Source of the DNA: Chara braunii
Lineage: Eukaryota > Streptophyta > Charophyceae > Charales > Characeae
Assembly (NCBI GenBank): GCA_003427395.1
Contig: BFEA01000104.1
Span: 317,448-338,653 of the forward strand
DNA: 21,206 bases
Direction of reading: 5' to 3'
Part shown: positions 1 to 9,365 of the stretch, in pieces
Position numbering within the stretch: position 1 is the first letter of the stretch
Layout: each line of letters begins with the position of its first letter
Program-made: the position numbers and the translations under genes
Notes under the pieces: generated by a model
Database searches by the model: none
What the model was told of the DNA's origin: nothing
The model's input: the letters and a program-made list of their open reading frames with translations, nothing else

Positions 1-62
<62 letters not shown>

Positions 63-80
63 GCACACACACACACACAC
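1..80. repeat. (TC)n then (AC)n microsatellite
   Basis: Thirty TC dinucleotides fill the first 60 bases and pass directly into an AC-rich tract. This is a compound dinucleotide microsatellite cut by the window edge, so its true length is unknown. Confidence 0.97.
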
Positions 81-350
81 AATATGAAATGGTGTGTTCA
101 TTGAATGCGGGTTTTCCGTTTAGAAACTGAACGCAATGCACGTGTGCAATGAACGCGCCCGAACGCGGAGTCAAATTCCGCGGAAAAAAATAAAATAAAA
201 CACTGAAACGATTCCGAAAAAAAAAAAATGTTATGAAGAAAAATATAATAAACAATATTTGCCTGAGTGTTACATCCAAATTCGTTACCAAATTGGAAAT
301 AAAAATAGAAAACATAAAAAAGAAAAAAACAAAAAGAGAATTGAAATTAG
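81..350. other. A-rich non-coding DNA, no gene seen
   Basis: The stretch mixes GAACGC-type words (about 125-165) with A-rich runs (185-350). Short open frames here are lysine/asparagine-rich translations of the A-runs and resemble no protein I know. The GAACGC words recur at 1138-1215, so the two places may be ends or parts of one decayed element; that is inference. Confidence 0.6.
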
Positions 351-780
351 TGAGTGCGCGAGTACGCTTGTGACACCGCCATCTTTGGCGATTTTTTTTT
401 TTTTTTTGGCAGAGCTAAATGCCCTAAAAATTTACAGAAGTGTACTTCACATTATACAAAACTCATGAAAAAAGTGTAAGAAAAATAATATTTCTTTTTA
501 GGTGGGCAAATAAAGTGAAAATCTAGGCTACCAGTTGTTCGATGGCAGGACGTCCTGGCCGGACATCCTGGGCGGACAGTCAGGGGGGTCCCGGACGTCC
601 GGGCCCAGACGAGTTTATTTTTAGCAATTAAAAGCACAAAAAAAGTGGAAAAAAAAGGTTTTTATTTTATTTTATTTTTTATTTTAAAATTGGCCACGAA
701 TTTTGGTATGATTCCAAGGCAAAAGTTGTTCAGTTTATTTTTCTGTATAACATACTTTGTTTTCAGAGTTTTCTGAGGAT

Positions 781-813
<33 letters not shown>

Positions 814-1100
814 CGGGCTCGGACAGACTGACCGGGGAGGACGTCCGACCAGTTGTCCGATCGGACAACCCCGAACGGTCAGGGGGGTCCCAGACGTTCG
901 ATCAGGTAACCTACTGAAAATAGAAAAGAAAAGGTAAAAAAACGAGTGGGCAAACACGATTTGACACAGCCATCTTTGGCGATATTTCATTTTTTTTTCG
1001 ATTAGCAAAATGACTCTAAAATTAACACGCATGTAACCAACATCATAGAGAACTCATAAAATAAACATCAGAAAAACAAGTTATTTTTAGGCACCGAACA
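350..1100. repeat. Diverged tandem repeat, two copies about 591 bp apart
   Basis: Copy one (about 350-500) and copy two (about 943-1085) share the order: GAGTG start, a 14-base word GCCATCTTTGGCGA (378-391 and 969-982), a T-run, a CTAAAATT-like word, an AACTCAT word, A-rich sequence and a TTTTTAGG end. A GC-rich stretch with the word AGGGGGGTCCC lies after copy one (535-612) and again before copy two (815-905). No protein family is visible in any frame. The family is unknown to me. Confidence 0.7.
535..905. repeat. GC-rich palindromic islands either side of a poly(T) tract
   Basis: Two GC-rich islands (535-612, 815-905) stand out from A/T-rich surroundings. They carry palindromic GGACGTCC-like words, and an exact 18-bp palindrome (GTTGTCCGATCGGACAAC) lies at 852-869. 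Both islands contain AGGGGGGTCCC followed by GACGT. A poly(T) tract of more than 20 bases (about 782-813) separates them. Confidence 0.7.
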
Positions 1101-1137
1101 AAAAAAAATAAAAAAAATAAAAAATAAAAAAATAATT

Positions 1138-1215
1138 GAACGCCGTTCAATTTTAAACGCGAATTTAAATTCGTGTTCAAACGCACATTTGAACGCGAAC
1201 GCGCGTTCACAGCGT
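1138..1215. repeat. GAACGC / GCGTTC motif cluster with palindromes
   Basis: The hexamer GAACGC or its complement recurs about every 10 bases. A 14-bp palindrome (CGAATTTAAATTCG, 1160-1173) and a 12-bp palindrome (GAACGCGCGTTC, 1197-1208) are included. It may be a binding-site cluster or a transposon end. No terminal repeat or target duplication was found. Confidence 0.6.
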
Positions 1216-1225
1216 TCAAACGGTT

Positions 1226-1645
1226 ACATAGACTGAATAGTCTATGATGTCGACATCTTTATACCCTCTGTTTTTTTGCTACTAACGCCAACAAGATGCA
1301 TTGTCAATGAGTAGGCTGCTACGAACTGAGTAGTCGTAGCCGGGCCACTAAGCGCCAAGTAATGCAAGGACTCAGAGCCTGTTTTGTTTGCTATTGGCAG
1401 ACCAAGCTATTATAGAGTAGATTGTGCTTCGCTCTGTATGGACAGTTCACTTGCAGTGCACTTGGCTGAGCTGCTGAGCACGCGTTGGGCTTTACAGACT
1501 GCAGCATTTACTGTTGTATGCTGCAAGTGGAGGACTGCTATGAGGAACTAGGACCTTGTTGTGCTTGCATCAAACTTTGTTGTGGAGCTGGTTGTTCAGT
1601 GCGACTGTTGAATGTGCTACGCTCGCTCCGTAGTGCTGGAGTTAG
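1226..1645. other. Unassigned DNA, no gene seen
   Basis: This is mixed-composition sequence leading into the minisatellite. A 72-codon frame at 1485-1703 is Cys-rich (CCACIKLCCGAGC) but runs into the repeat array in a different frame from the longer open stretch. I could not support it as a gene. Confidence 0.5.
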
Positions 1646-2119
1646 AATAGAGCACAACCTGCACAGGGTAGGGGGCAAACTCTATTTGACTGTGCACAGA
1701 TAGTTGTTGCTGGATCACTTGACTGTGCACAGACAGTTGCTGCTGGATCGCTTGACTGTGCCCTGACAGTGAGTGTTGGATCGCTTGAGAGTGCGCAGAC
1801 AGTTGTTGCAGTTGGTTCGCTTGACTATGCACAGACAATTGATGTTGGATCTCTTGACGATGCACAGGCTGTTGTTGTTGGCTCATTGATTGTGCACATA
1901 CTGCTACAGGGTACTCTGCACAACCATTTAGTGGTTGGTATGCCTTTATTGATCGAGCGCTGTTACGGCTCCGTGTATTGCCGTTGCATTTGGCTATGGC
2001 CAACGGTGTATAACACTGATCGAGGCTCCATACTAGGGCCTAATAATATGATATCTCGAGATACGGTTTGGCCAACATACTACTCAATTTGTTGTGCGGG
2101 TGCAGTAGATAAGTTGTAG
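1646..2119 (+). other. Open stretch through the minisatellite, possible repeat protein
   Basis: One plus-strand frame is open for 158 codons (1646-2119). It reads as 11-residue units of the type GSLDCAQTVVA, then about 75 non-repetitive residues before TAG. The first ATG is only at 1769, inside the array. A minus-strand frame (2003-1617) is also open and reads as Gln/Ser/His-rich units (LSVHSQAIQQQ). A period divisible by three keeps a frame open on both strands, so openness alone is weak evidence. I recognise no family, see no splice signals, and think a non-coding minisatellite is at least as likely. Confidence 0.25.
1683..1905. repeat. 33-bp minisatellite, seven diverged units
   Basis: Units start near 1686, 1719, 1752, 1785, 1821, 1854 and 1887. 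Spacing is 33 bp, except one 36-bp unit that carries an extra codon-sized insertion. The unit core is TTGACTGTGCACAGACAGTT followed by a G/T-rich spacer ending in GGATCGC. All length changes are multiples of three. Confidence 0.92.
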
Positions 2120-2543
2120 AGACTTCGGAGTTGCTTGCTAGCAGGGGTGTTGCTTGTGTTGCTGCAGTTCTCGAGCGACGAGTCATTGTGATTTGCATGT
2201 GTCATGGATGAGAGTAAACAGAGGGGTTGTAAGTTGCTTAATCGCAGCCTTGTCAGAACTGTGTGGCAACGGCTTTGGATGCGGGCAAGAGTGGTGTGAC
2301 AAAAAGGAAGATTGAGCTTTGTAAAGAGGGTCTATTGCTGCAAATGGGAAGGTCGTCAGATAATCTACAGTTGGGAGTTGACTTCAGTATTGGCTAAACC
2401 GCTGCATATTCAAACCATCATTGTGGGGCCCTCAGGCGATTGAAGATTACAAAGCCCTATCCTAGGAGTTGAGTCAGTACCCCTCCTGTATCTCAAGCGT
2501 TTGAAACCCCTACTTCTGCCCTTCTCACTCTAAGTCTAGTTTG
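2120..2543. other. Unassigned DNA, no gene seen
   Basis: This is mixed-composition sequence between the minisatellite and the 145-bp satellite. No open frame of interest, RNA motif or clear repeat was seen. Confidence 0.5.
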
Positions 2544-3300
2544 CCGCTTGCTGGTTGTCCCGTGATTTGGTGATCAACTATGATCCCAATCACGGGAGTT
2601 TACTGATTTTTTAATTTCAAAATTAGAAAATACTCAGACTACTTGGACCAGCAAGCGGCGGCAAGTTCAGCCTTCACTTAGGGATACTCCCGCTTGCTGG
2701 TTGTCCAGGATTGGGTGATCAGCCATGATCCCAATCACGGGAGTTTACTAATTTATTAATTTCGAAATGATAAAATACTCAGACTACTTGGACCAGCAAG
2801 TGGCGACGAGCTCAACCTTCGCTTAGGGTTGCTCCCGCTTGCTGGTTGTCCCGTGATTGGGTGATCAGCCGTGATCCCAATCACGAGATTTTATTAATTA
2901 ATTAATTTTGAAATTACAAAAATATTAAAATAACGAAAATGCTTGACCCAAGAAGCGGCGTTGAGCGCAGCCTTCGTTTAGGACCTCTGCACACGCTGCC
3001 TGCTACGGTGTTTTTACACGTTGTCCATAGTAGTGTGGCCAAGCGGTAATCGCTTGATCACTGCTTCCAGCAGTGATTTGAGAAAAAAGACATAAATCAA
3101 ATTAAAAAACGCTTGGAACGGCGTGTGAGAAAGAGGTAGTGTTCACTTAAGGTGTTCCCACACACTGTTTGTTGCTGTGTGATCAAGCGGTAATCACTTT
3201 ATCAAAGCCTCTAGCAACGACTCTAGAAAATAAATAAAGCAATAGCTCCAAGTTCCCTGAGATAGTATGTGGAAGTATGTGTGGATGCCTGCCTGGAGCT
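2544..3300. repeat. Satellite of about 145 bp, three clear and two degenerate units
   Basis: Clear units begin at 2545, 2691 and 2836. Degenerate, longer units begin near 2993 and 3161. Each clear unit starts with CGCTTGCTGGTTGTCC, carries the inverted pair GTGATTGGG / CCCAATCAC around a GATCA-rich loop, and has an A/T-rich middle. The first two contain the complement ACCAGCAAG of the starting CTTGCTGGT, so each can fold end to end. A closing AGCCTTCRYTTAGG block follows. Units four and five keep mainly the AAGCGGTAATC and TTAGG-like blocks, so decay increases to the right. Confidence 0.9.
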
Positions 3301-4429
3301 CCATTACAACACAGTGACCATATTCAAATTGAATAAATATTAATTAATAAAAAAAAAAACTAATTTCAACGGTGATACCAAAGCAGGGATTACTTAGTAA
3401 TCTGTCACCGTCTGATCACAGACCAAAATTGATAAATCAATTTCATTGGTTTCATTCACTTCTTGAATACCTTCCTGCTCGGACTAGACAACTCGCCTGT
3501 GTGCAACGCAAATCTGTACTCGGGGCTCTGCCAAGGAAGCTCACGCCTGATTAGTATTTGACTTCGTCCTCAAAGACACGATCAAAGGAACTCATGAAGG
3601 CAAACTAAATATGCAATTAGCATGCTGCTATCTCTCCCCTTCTTCCACTATACCGCTGCTCGAGGAGTCATAAATACCTGAGTACTTGGTCATTACTTGT
3701 TCACTAGGCAAGTGCACTCAATCACCTGTGATCTCGTTTATTTTCATTCTTCAGTTTGATTGCTAAAGGGTTGTCAGTCCCCCACTAACCATTCGTGAAG
3801 TGCTGCATGTCACAATATGGACCTTTGATTGACCGTCTCTTGCAAACTGAAAGTACACCCCTTCTCTAGATTGACCTCCATAGTGTTCAACCAAGTATAA
3901 CCCTTGCACGCTGCATGTCATCAATTTAAGAGTTACTGACTCTTAGTGTATCGCCTGATACGAACGCGACCAACAGTTAACTTGACGTCAAATTACCCTC
4001 TCATTTGCAATATAGGAACTCATGATTAACTGATTAGACACTGATCTACAGGAACGAGAGCATATAAAGCCTGATTCCCAAGCAACAAAAGTCTATTTTC
4101 CTGACTACCGTTTGATTTGTAGGTAAAAAGTGCTTAATTGTTTAATCATCATCGCCTAGTTGCTCATACAATCGGTGACCTAATTAGCCAGGCTGGCTGC
4201 AGCAACCCGTCGGTTGACTTCTTGGGGATTGACGGACACCAGCCAGAAGAGTTGCTATCTGATGGCCTGCAACCTGTTCATTATTTGTCCGTTCGCTGAT
4301 TGTTGTCCATAACACCCTGCTCGCTGTGCCCTCCTTTCCTTGATAAACGCGAGGTTGACCTCTTTCCGTGTGGGATATTCCACTAAGATCATGCTCTGTA
4401 CGCAGCACTAGGTGGACGACCCAGAGAGC
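3301..4429. other. Unassigned DNA, no gene seen
   Basis: Over a kilobase with only short open frames on either strand (60 codons at 3372-3554; 74 codons on minus at 4408-4184). Neither has recognisable motifs. No tRNA, snRNA or clear repeat was seen. Confidence 0.5.
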
Positions 4430-4863
4430 GAAAAAGTCAAAACCCTAGCTATTGTAACTGCCATGTGGTTGTTCAGCGGGTCGTCAAGTGGCACATAAGC
4501 GTGTGTCCTTCACTGCCCGACAAGTCCCTTTCTGTTTGCCGCTCGGCCTTAGTCGAAACTCGCCCCAAAAGTCAAACCCTCTTCCCCCTTTGTAACGGCC
4601 AAGCAACCGTTTTCATGTGTCGGCAACTGGCTGTTGTGCCCCTCAACATGTGGCACCTGAGCACGCACGTACGCGTCTCTGGAAAACGGGGAAGGCACCA
4701 CCTAAGTAAACTACGCCGAGCGGTACTACCGCAAGCACAAATTCCAGGTCTGATACTCTCGTTGGCGGAGCTGGTTTCAAGGCCTGGTAGTACGAATATA
4801 GGCCCGACGACCACCCTCTGGTCTAGATCCAGGCCTGGCCTAAATGCATCCGTCGTCACTTAG
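4430..4863. repeat. Possible diverged duplication overlapping open frames on both strands
   Basis: The words AAAGTCAAA.CCCT, TTGTAAC.GCCA and GTGGCAC recur in the same order around 4433-4490 and 4568-4655, suggesting an old internal duplication. A 132-codon plus frame (4465-4863) and a 95-codon minus frame (4859-4572) overlap almost completely and show no domain. I treat both as chance open frames in GC-rich DNA. Confidence 0.35.
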
Positions 4864-5160
4864 GCTCTTATTTACTTTCTTTTATTACTAGTTTTATTTA
4901 TTATCGACAATAGCTGAGCTTTCTGCAAAAATAAATAAATAAATAAATAAAATAAAATCAAATCAAATCAAATGGCATGTCTTTCCAAAGCTGGACCGGT
5001 ACGATGGGAGCCTCGCAGATACGTGTTTTTATTTATTTATTTACTTATTTTAAATCCATTGTTCAGAACCCTGCACAAAAAAAAATCGGCGGTACGGTCT
5101 CACTAGGATTGGCCACGGAAGGGACAAGGCTCATTAATTTGCGATGAAGCCTCTTTCCGC
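4864..5160. other. A/T-rich DNA with AAAT/ATTT simple repeats
   Basis: It contains an (AAAT)n run followed by AAATC repeats near 4928-4972 and an (ATTT)n run near 5026-5050. No gene was seen. Confidence 0.7.
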
Positions 5161-5680
5161 CGAGGATAATGAACATGACCGCGGTTCTCTTAGGTTGGTG
5201 GGGTACGTTTAACCCCAACCGCAGGCCAGAATGTCACACCGGTGTGGCAAATTTGACACACCGAGGAGGGCCAGAATGTCGGGCCCTCCGACAGCGGCCA
5301 CGATGTCGTAGAACGCCCCTCACGTCATTCGCAGCTTCTTATGGAAATAGTCATCGGTGGCGTCATCGTCAATTATGAGATCTGGCCATGTTCCGCCGGT
5401 TCTCCTCCTGATCCACCACCGTGGCCGGCGTGGCGTCTCCCTAGGAAGGACTTCCGACACAATCGCATTCGCCATAAGGAAAGGTGCATCCTAAATCACG
5501 GCGGAGGAATTTGAATCCGCCATGGCGTGCGTAACGATGGCCTCCCTCACCCTTGTTCTTCTCACCGCACCGCACCACAATGCCGTTATGTGCTGCAGAT
5601 GTGTCGACACGGCGAGCAACGCGGTAACCACCTAGTGTTTCTCACGCTCGGACAATGTTCGTCGATGCGGGGCAGAGCCT
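5161..5680. other. GC-rich unassigned DNA with short palindromes
   Basis: An exact 12-bp palindrome (CACACCGGTGTG) lies at 5235-5246. The word GGCCAGAATGTC occurs twice nearby (about 5224 and 5269), and GAGGGCC/GGCCCTC can form a hairpin close to 5267-5289. No protein motif is visible in the short open frames. Confidence 0.5.
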
Positions 5681-5828
5681 TTTTTTTTTTTTTTTTTTTT
5701 TTGAACCGGGCCCAGTGCCCAAGGCTGGTATTACCAACAAGAAGATTGTGGGTTGAGGTCAGGGTCCTCACAGTCTGCCCGGAGTGACCGAACCAAACTT
5801 GCTGAGAACCGGGCTCAGCGTCCCTCAT
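5681..5828 (-). mobile_element. 3' tail of a poly(A) retroelement (tail copy 1)
   Basis: On the minus strand this reads GGGACGCTGAG, a hairpin, about 95 bases of body including GCAGACTGTGAGGACC and CTTGGGCACTGG, then a poly(A) tract of about 20 (poly(T) at 5681-5702 on plus). The body matches a plus-strand copy at 20690-20785. The hairpin is GCTGAG-CCCGGTT-CTCAGC (5819-5801), an exact 6-bp stem with a 7-nt loop. The poly(A) end indicates target-primed reverse transcription. I see no RT-coding sequence here, so it is either a SINE or a severely 5'-truncated LINE. Confidence 0.75.
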
Positions 5829-5876
5829 GTGGAGATGGTGATGATCCTGGATAATGCCAATGATGATGATGCTTAG
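5829..5876. repeat. GAT-rich microsatellite
   Basis: Imperfect GAT/ATG triplets follow tail copy 1 and precede the first 491-bp unit. Similar triplet runs mark the end of each unit downstream. Confidence 0.7.
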
Positions 5877-6820
5877 TATCTATAAAGATTATAGAAGCAT
5901 ATGCTATATCAACAATTCAGGCCTCCTAATCCTATATCAACTCATAGTCTTCCCTGTACTAGGACATTGTAACTCAGAGACAAAATTAACTAACCTACAT
6001 CCCCCATAGCTGATCTTCTCTCGCCACATAGCAGCCCCCCCCGATTCTCCACTGGATTGCCCTCCTCCCTCGGCAAACCCCAGATCTCTCTACAAGGCTT
6101 CACGCTCCTGCCATTTGCAGGTTACAGGGCAGCGCCCCAACTCTAGCCAGCGTCGTTCTGGCATCGATAAACCAGGGGCACAGAACAGAGCAACTCTGCA
6201 GATACCAATCCAGGTTCAACCATCTCTGAATTCCTATCTCCCAGATATAGAAGAAGGCTAGATGCTGCCAGGAAAACCAGAACACCAGAAAACTTAATAT
6301 AACCTGATGATGATGATGATGCTAATGCTGATTTTGATGATGGAGCTTATGATAATTAGTATGTGAAAAATCTAGAAAAATATATAAAACTATGCTATAT
6401 CAGCACTTCTGGCCTCCTAATCCTCGCATCCCTCCTAGCCTTCCTTGTACCAAGACATTACATCTCAGAGACAATGCCCTCCTCACCAATGTCAACCATA
6501 GTTGACATGTTCTCGCCACCTAGACTATCCCTGGCCCCATACGGCTGTCAAGGCAGCCCCCCCAGTTCGCCACTAGATTACTTTCCTCCCTCAGCAAATC
6601 CCCAGATCTCTCTGCAAGGCGTCACGCTCCCGCCAATACAGGTTACAGGGCACCACCCCAGCTCCGACCAGCGTCGTTCTGGCATCGGCTAACCGGGGGC
6701 ATAAAACAAGGCAACTTTGCAGATATCGGTCAAGATTCGATCATCTCTGAAATCCTTTATCCCGAAGGGGGAGAATGCCAGATGCCGCCAATAATTTCCG
6801 ACCATTAGTAGAAATGATAT
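5877..6820 (+). repeat. Two-copy repeat of about 491 bp with GAT junctions
   Basis: Copy one (about 5877-6300) and copy two (about 6352-6800) are collinear. Shared blocks include ATGCTATATC, GGCCTCCTAATCCT, CAGATCTCTCT.CAAGGC.TCACGCTCC, AGGTTACAGGGCA and CAGCGTCGTTCTGGCATCG. Near the end, copies read AGGTTCAACCAT and AGATTCGATCAT, both like a pol III B box. GAT triplets precede and follow the units. Copy two has an open frame (6363-6692) with no domain. A SINE-like family with a GAT tail is possible but unproven, because I found no A box. Confidence 0.8.
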
Positions 6821-6842
6821 AACATGAGTGATGCTGATGTTA

Positions 6843-7605
6843 TCCTACAATTAGTCTCCCCCCTCCCATCCTTTCCACCCTGTCCCGACGCTGCCTCCGC
6901 CGAAACGGATTACCCAGACTGCAGGTAACCCATCACAGCCCCAACTTGTGACAGTCCCACCTTCCCCTGCCTTGTCCCAGAAAGGCATACACTTCCCGCC
7001 CAAAGTGTGCCTCTGCGCACGATTTACCCAAATCTGCCCCCGCTGGTGCGAGTAACCCCCCCACCAACCCCAGACTAAGGCAACCCACTAACTCCGCTCG
7101 CAACCCCTACAAGGCTTCACCTCCCACCTTGTGTCACCCGTGCAGATTGGAGCTCTCCCCTGGGCCCTCGCCTTCCATCCATCAGAAATAATCGTGGATA
7201 CTTCAGAGAGGAGAGTATAGATACCAGGAATCCAACTGGCATTTCGAAAAAATGCGCTGAAAAAAATCAAATGAATTACTGAACTGGATTTGATCACAAT
7301 CAGCTTATGGAAAATAAATGCAGCGAAAATTAGACCTAGAAAGTGATACGATTCAGAGATTGGAAATTTTAGTGAAAAAGGATTCGTATTTAGAATTCCA
7401 GCTGTAAGAAATATAATGGAAATCTGTGGAAGAAATTTCACTTTTTAAAAGGGTTGACAGATAGGGAAAATATTTAGGAATTAAATCCTCCTGAGTTTTT
7501 CGCAGGGAAACTTAGGTATATAAAAATACCTTATATGTTAATCAGACAACAAATTTCAGGTTTTAAGGATAAGAAAGATCAAGAATGTATTGAGACTTTA
7601 GTTTG
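6843..7605. other. Unassigned DNA, no gene seen
   Basis: A C-rich first half (6855-7150) and an A/T-rich second half. A minus-strand frame (7441-7088, 117 codons) shows no recognisable motif. Confidence 0.5.
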
Positions 7606-7700
7606 GATATTAGTTAGAGAAAGTAGTTAGGGTCGTAATGGGATCATTGCTTGTATATTAGTTAGAGAAAGTTGTTAGGATCTAATGGATCATAGTGAAT
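7606..7700. repeat. Short direct duplication, period about 50 bp
   Basis: The words TATTAGTTAGAGAAAGT, GTTAGG, TAATGG and ATCAT occur twice in the same order, around 7607-7652 and 7656-7695. Confidence 0.8.
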
Positions 7701-7712
7701 TGATGCTATTAG

Positions 7713-8066
7713 AGGTCGGATTCTACGTTGCGACTTGTACTCACCCCCGTACGAGTACGAGTTGTACTCATTTCTTGTACGCTACTTGTACTCAAGGCCC
7801 CGTACTCTTTTTTTTAATTTGTTTTATTGTTTTTGTTTTTATTTCTCCAATTCTAATAAGAATCTGCAGATGGTGCTCATGCAAATGTTGCTTGTTTTGG
7901 GATGTTACATCACATATATTTTTTTCGGATGTTTTGGATGACTTTTTTTTTTCTTTTTTTTTCCCTACAGGTCGAACAGGGGCGTACAGGTTCCCGTACA
8001 GATATTATCTGTATGTTTCTTACGGAAAGACCCCGTACGTGTACGTTCGGTAACGTAGGTCGGATT
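7713..8066. mobile_element. MITE-like element with 10-bp target duplication
   Basis: The 10-mer AGGTCGGATT occurs at 7713-7722 and 8057-8066, enclosing a 334-bp element (7723-8056). The two ends are imperfect inverted repeats: the left end reads CTACGTTGCGA...TTGTAC and the right end, complemented, reads ACGTTACCGA..GTAC. Both ends are packed with GTAC words (7737-7806 and 7984-8045); the middle is T-rich. The length, absence of coding capacity and 9-10-bp duplication fit a Mutator-like MITE. Open frames inside it are not genes. The intact duplication suggests a fairly recent insertion. Confidence 0.8.
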
Positions 8067-8099
8067 GGCTGATTAGATAATATAAAAACAAACTTACCT

Positions 8100-8300
8100 C
8101 AATACTAATGATGATGATAATAATGGTAATGTAGATAACCGCGATGACAATGCCGATGATGATGCTGATTATGATGATGATGATGACGACGATGATAATG
8201 CCGAAGATGATGCTGATGACGGCAACTGATGATTACCCTTGATGTTGCTGCTGCCATTACCGACTCCTGATGATGTTATTGATGATGATGGTAATGACGC
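8100..8300. repeat. Imperfect GAT/ATG triplet microsatellite
   Basis: About 200 bases are dominated by GATGAT, GATAAT and GACGAT triplets with interruptions. This is the longest of several GAT tracts in the window; the others sit at ends of dispersed repeats. Confidence 0.9.
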
Positions 8301-8604
8301 AGCACCTATCTTCTTTGTCTTCGCCTCTTGCAAGTCACGATGTCACTTTGCCCGCATATTTTCTTCCCTTACAATCGCCTTCTGTATGTCGTCCCGACTA
8401 ACGTCCTGAACGCTGCCATGAAGATCCCGCTCATGAGCGGGAGCGTCTTCGACCCCACGAACCTGTCGTAGCAATTCGGACGCACCACACTTAGAATGCG
8501 ATATCCTATACTTCTTTATTCCCCTCCTATCGCGTCGCCGCGTGGAGGATGATCAGATCCGGGAGTGCTACGCCACACTCTACCAATGTGTCAGCGCATT
8601 CGTC
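8301..8604. other. Unassigned DNA, no gene seen
   Basis: Mixed-composition sequence with no open frame of note, no RNA motif and no clear repeat. Confidence 0.5.
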
Positions 8605-8760
8605 GTGCCAGATGGCACGAGCGCTCCTGCATTGATCTAGTGCTGATGGCAGCATGAGATCGCGGGCAGCGGAACACGCTTGCGGATCGATCGGGGTGCA
8701 GCGCTCCCAGGAGCGCTGCGCCCCCTCATTAGCGCAACATAGCCTTCCGCTGCCATGAAT
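8605..8760. repeat. Nested inverted repeats (fold-back)
   Basis: The outer arms are GGCAGCGGAA (8665-8674) and TTCCGCTGCC (8745-8754). The inner arms are GCAGCGCTCC (8698-8707) and GGAGCGCTGC (8710-8719), separated by two bases and extended by GGGG/CCCC outside one mismatch. A separate hairpin CGTGCCA-GA-TGGCACG lies near 8609-8624. The result is a long, near-perfect stem. It may be a fold-back transposon remnant or a small-RNA precursor. Confidence 0.75.
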
Positions 8761-8879
8761 GAAAATTGTATGTCCTCGATGGACAAGAGGTATGACACTT
8801 CACTCACCGCACGGCGCAAAGAACACCTCCCGACGAAAGGAAACTAGTGGTGGTATCCACTGCACTTGCATGCGTCAAA

Positions 8880-9365
8880 GGAATGTACAACAACAAAAAA
8901 ATTCTCATGAGGAATAAAAGTTGAAAAAACATTCCATAAAAAAAAAAATTATCATATTTATAAATTATCATTCCAATGTTCGTCCAATTCTAAAATTTCC
9001 AGTTTTATTTGATAAGTTCCCGTCTAAATATGAGCTTTCTTTTCCAACTACATCTATTTGTTCAAGATAGAATGAAAGTCTGGACGAGTTTAGGAAATGT
9101 TTTAATTAAATTTCATTCTACTCCAACAAATATCTTCTAATTTAGATTGGATTAATATATTTATGACTGAAAATGCTTACTTAGAAGACAGTCCAATTTC
9201 ATGAACTCATCCAGACTTTCATTCCATCTTTAGCATGCAGTCCAATAAGAAGGGATACCCTATTCTTGGAATGAAAGTTTGCAAGTAAGATGAAAAATTT
9301 TAAAATTGGAATAACATTTTTTAAGATGGAATGAAAATTTGAAATTTAGATTGTAATTTTACTAT
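8880..9365. repeat. A/T-rich composite fold-back element
   Basis: An outer pair GAATGAAAGTCTGGACGAGTT region (9070-9090) and its complement (9204-9224) match over 21 bases with one mismatch. An overlapping inner pair (9050-9077 and 9111-9137) shares TATTTGTT and AGAATGAAA. The word GAATGAAA or its complement recurs at least six times across the region. No coding capacity. This is best read as one or more MITE or fold-back insertions in A/T-rich DNA. Confidence 0.7.

Noticed and set aside
2544-3300. CRISPR-like array
   Set aside because: Units of about 145 bp repeat as a whole with no unique spacers, and the sequence is eukaryotic.
4465-4863. 132-codon plus-strand open frame as a gene
   Set aside because: Almost fully overlapped by a minus-strand frame, no recognisable motif, and an internal duplication is suspected.
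6301-6345. Hammerhead ribozyme from CTGATGA words
   Set aside because: CTGATGA here is part of a GAT microsatellite and no matching GAAA core with flanking helices is present.
7685-8053. 122-codon plus-strand frame rich in Phe, Cys and Tyr
   Set aside because: It is a translation of the MITE at 7723-8056 and its T-rich middle.
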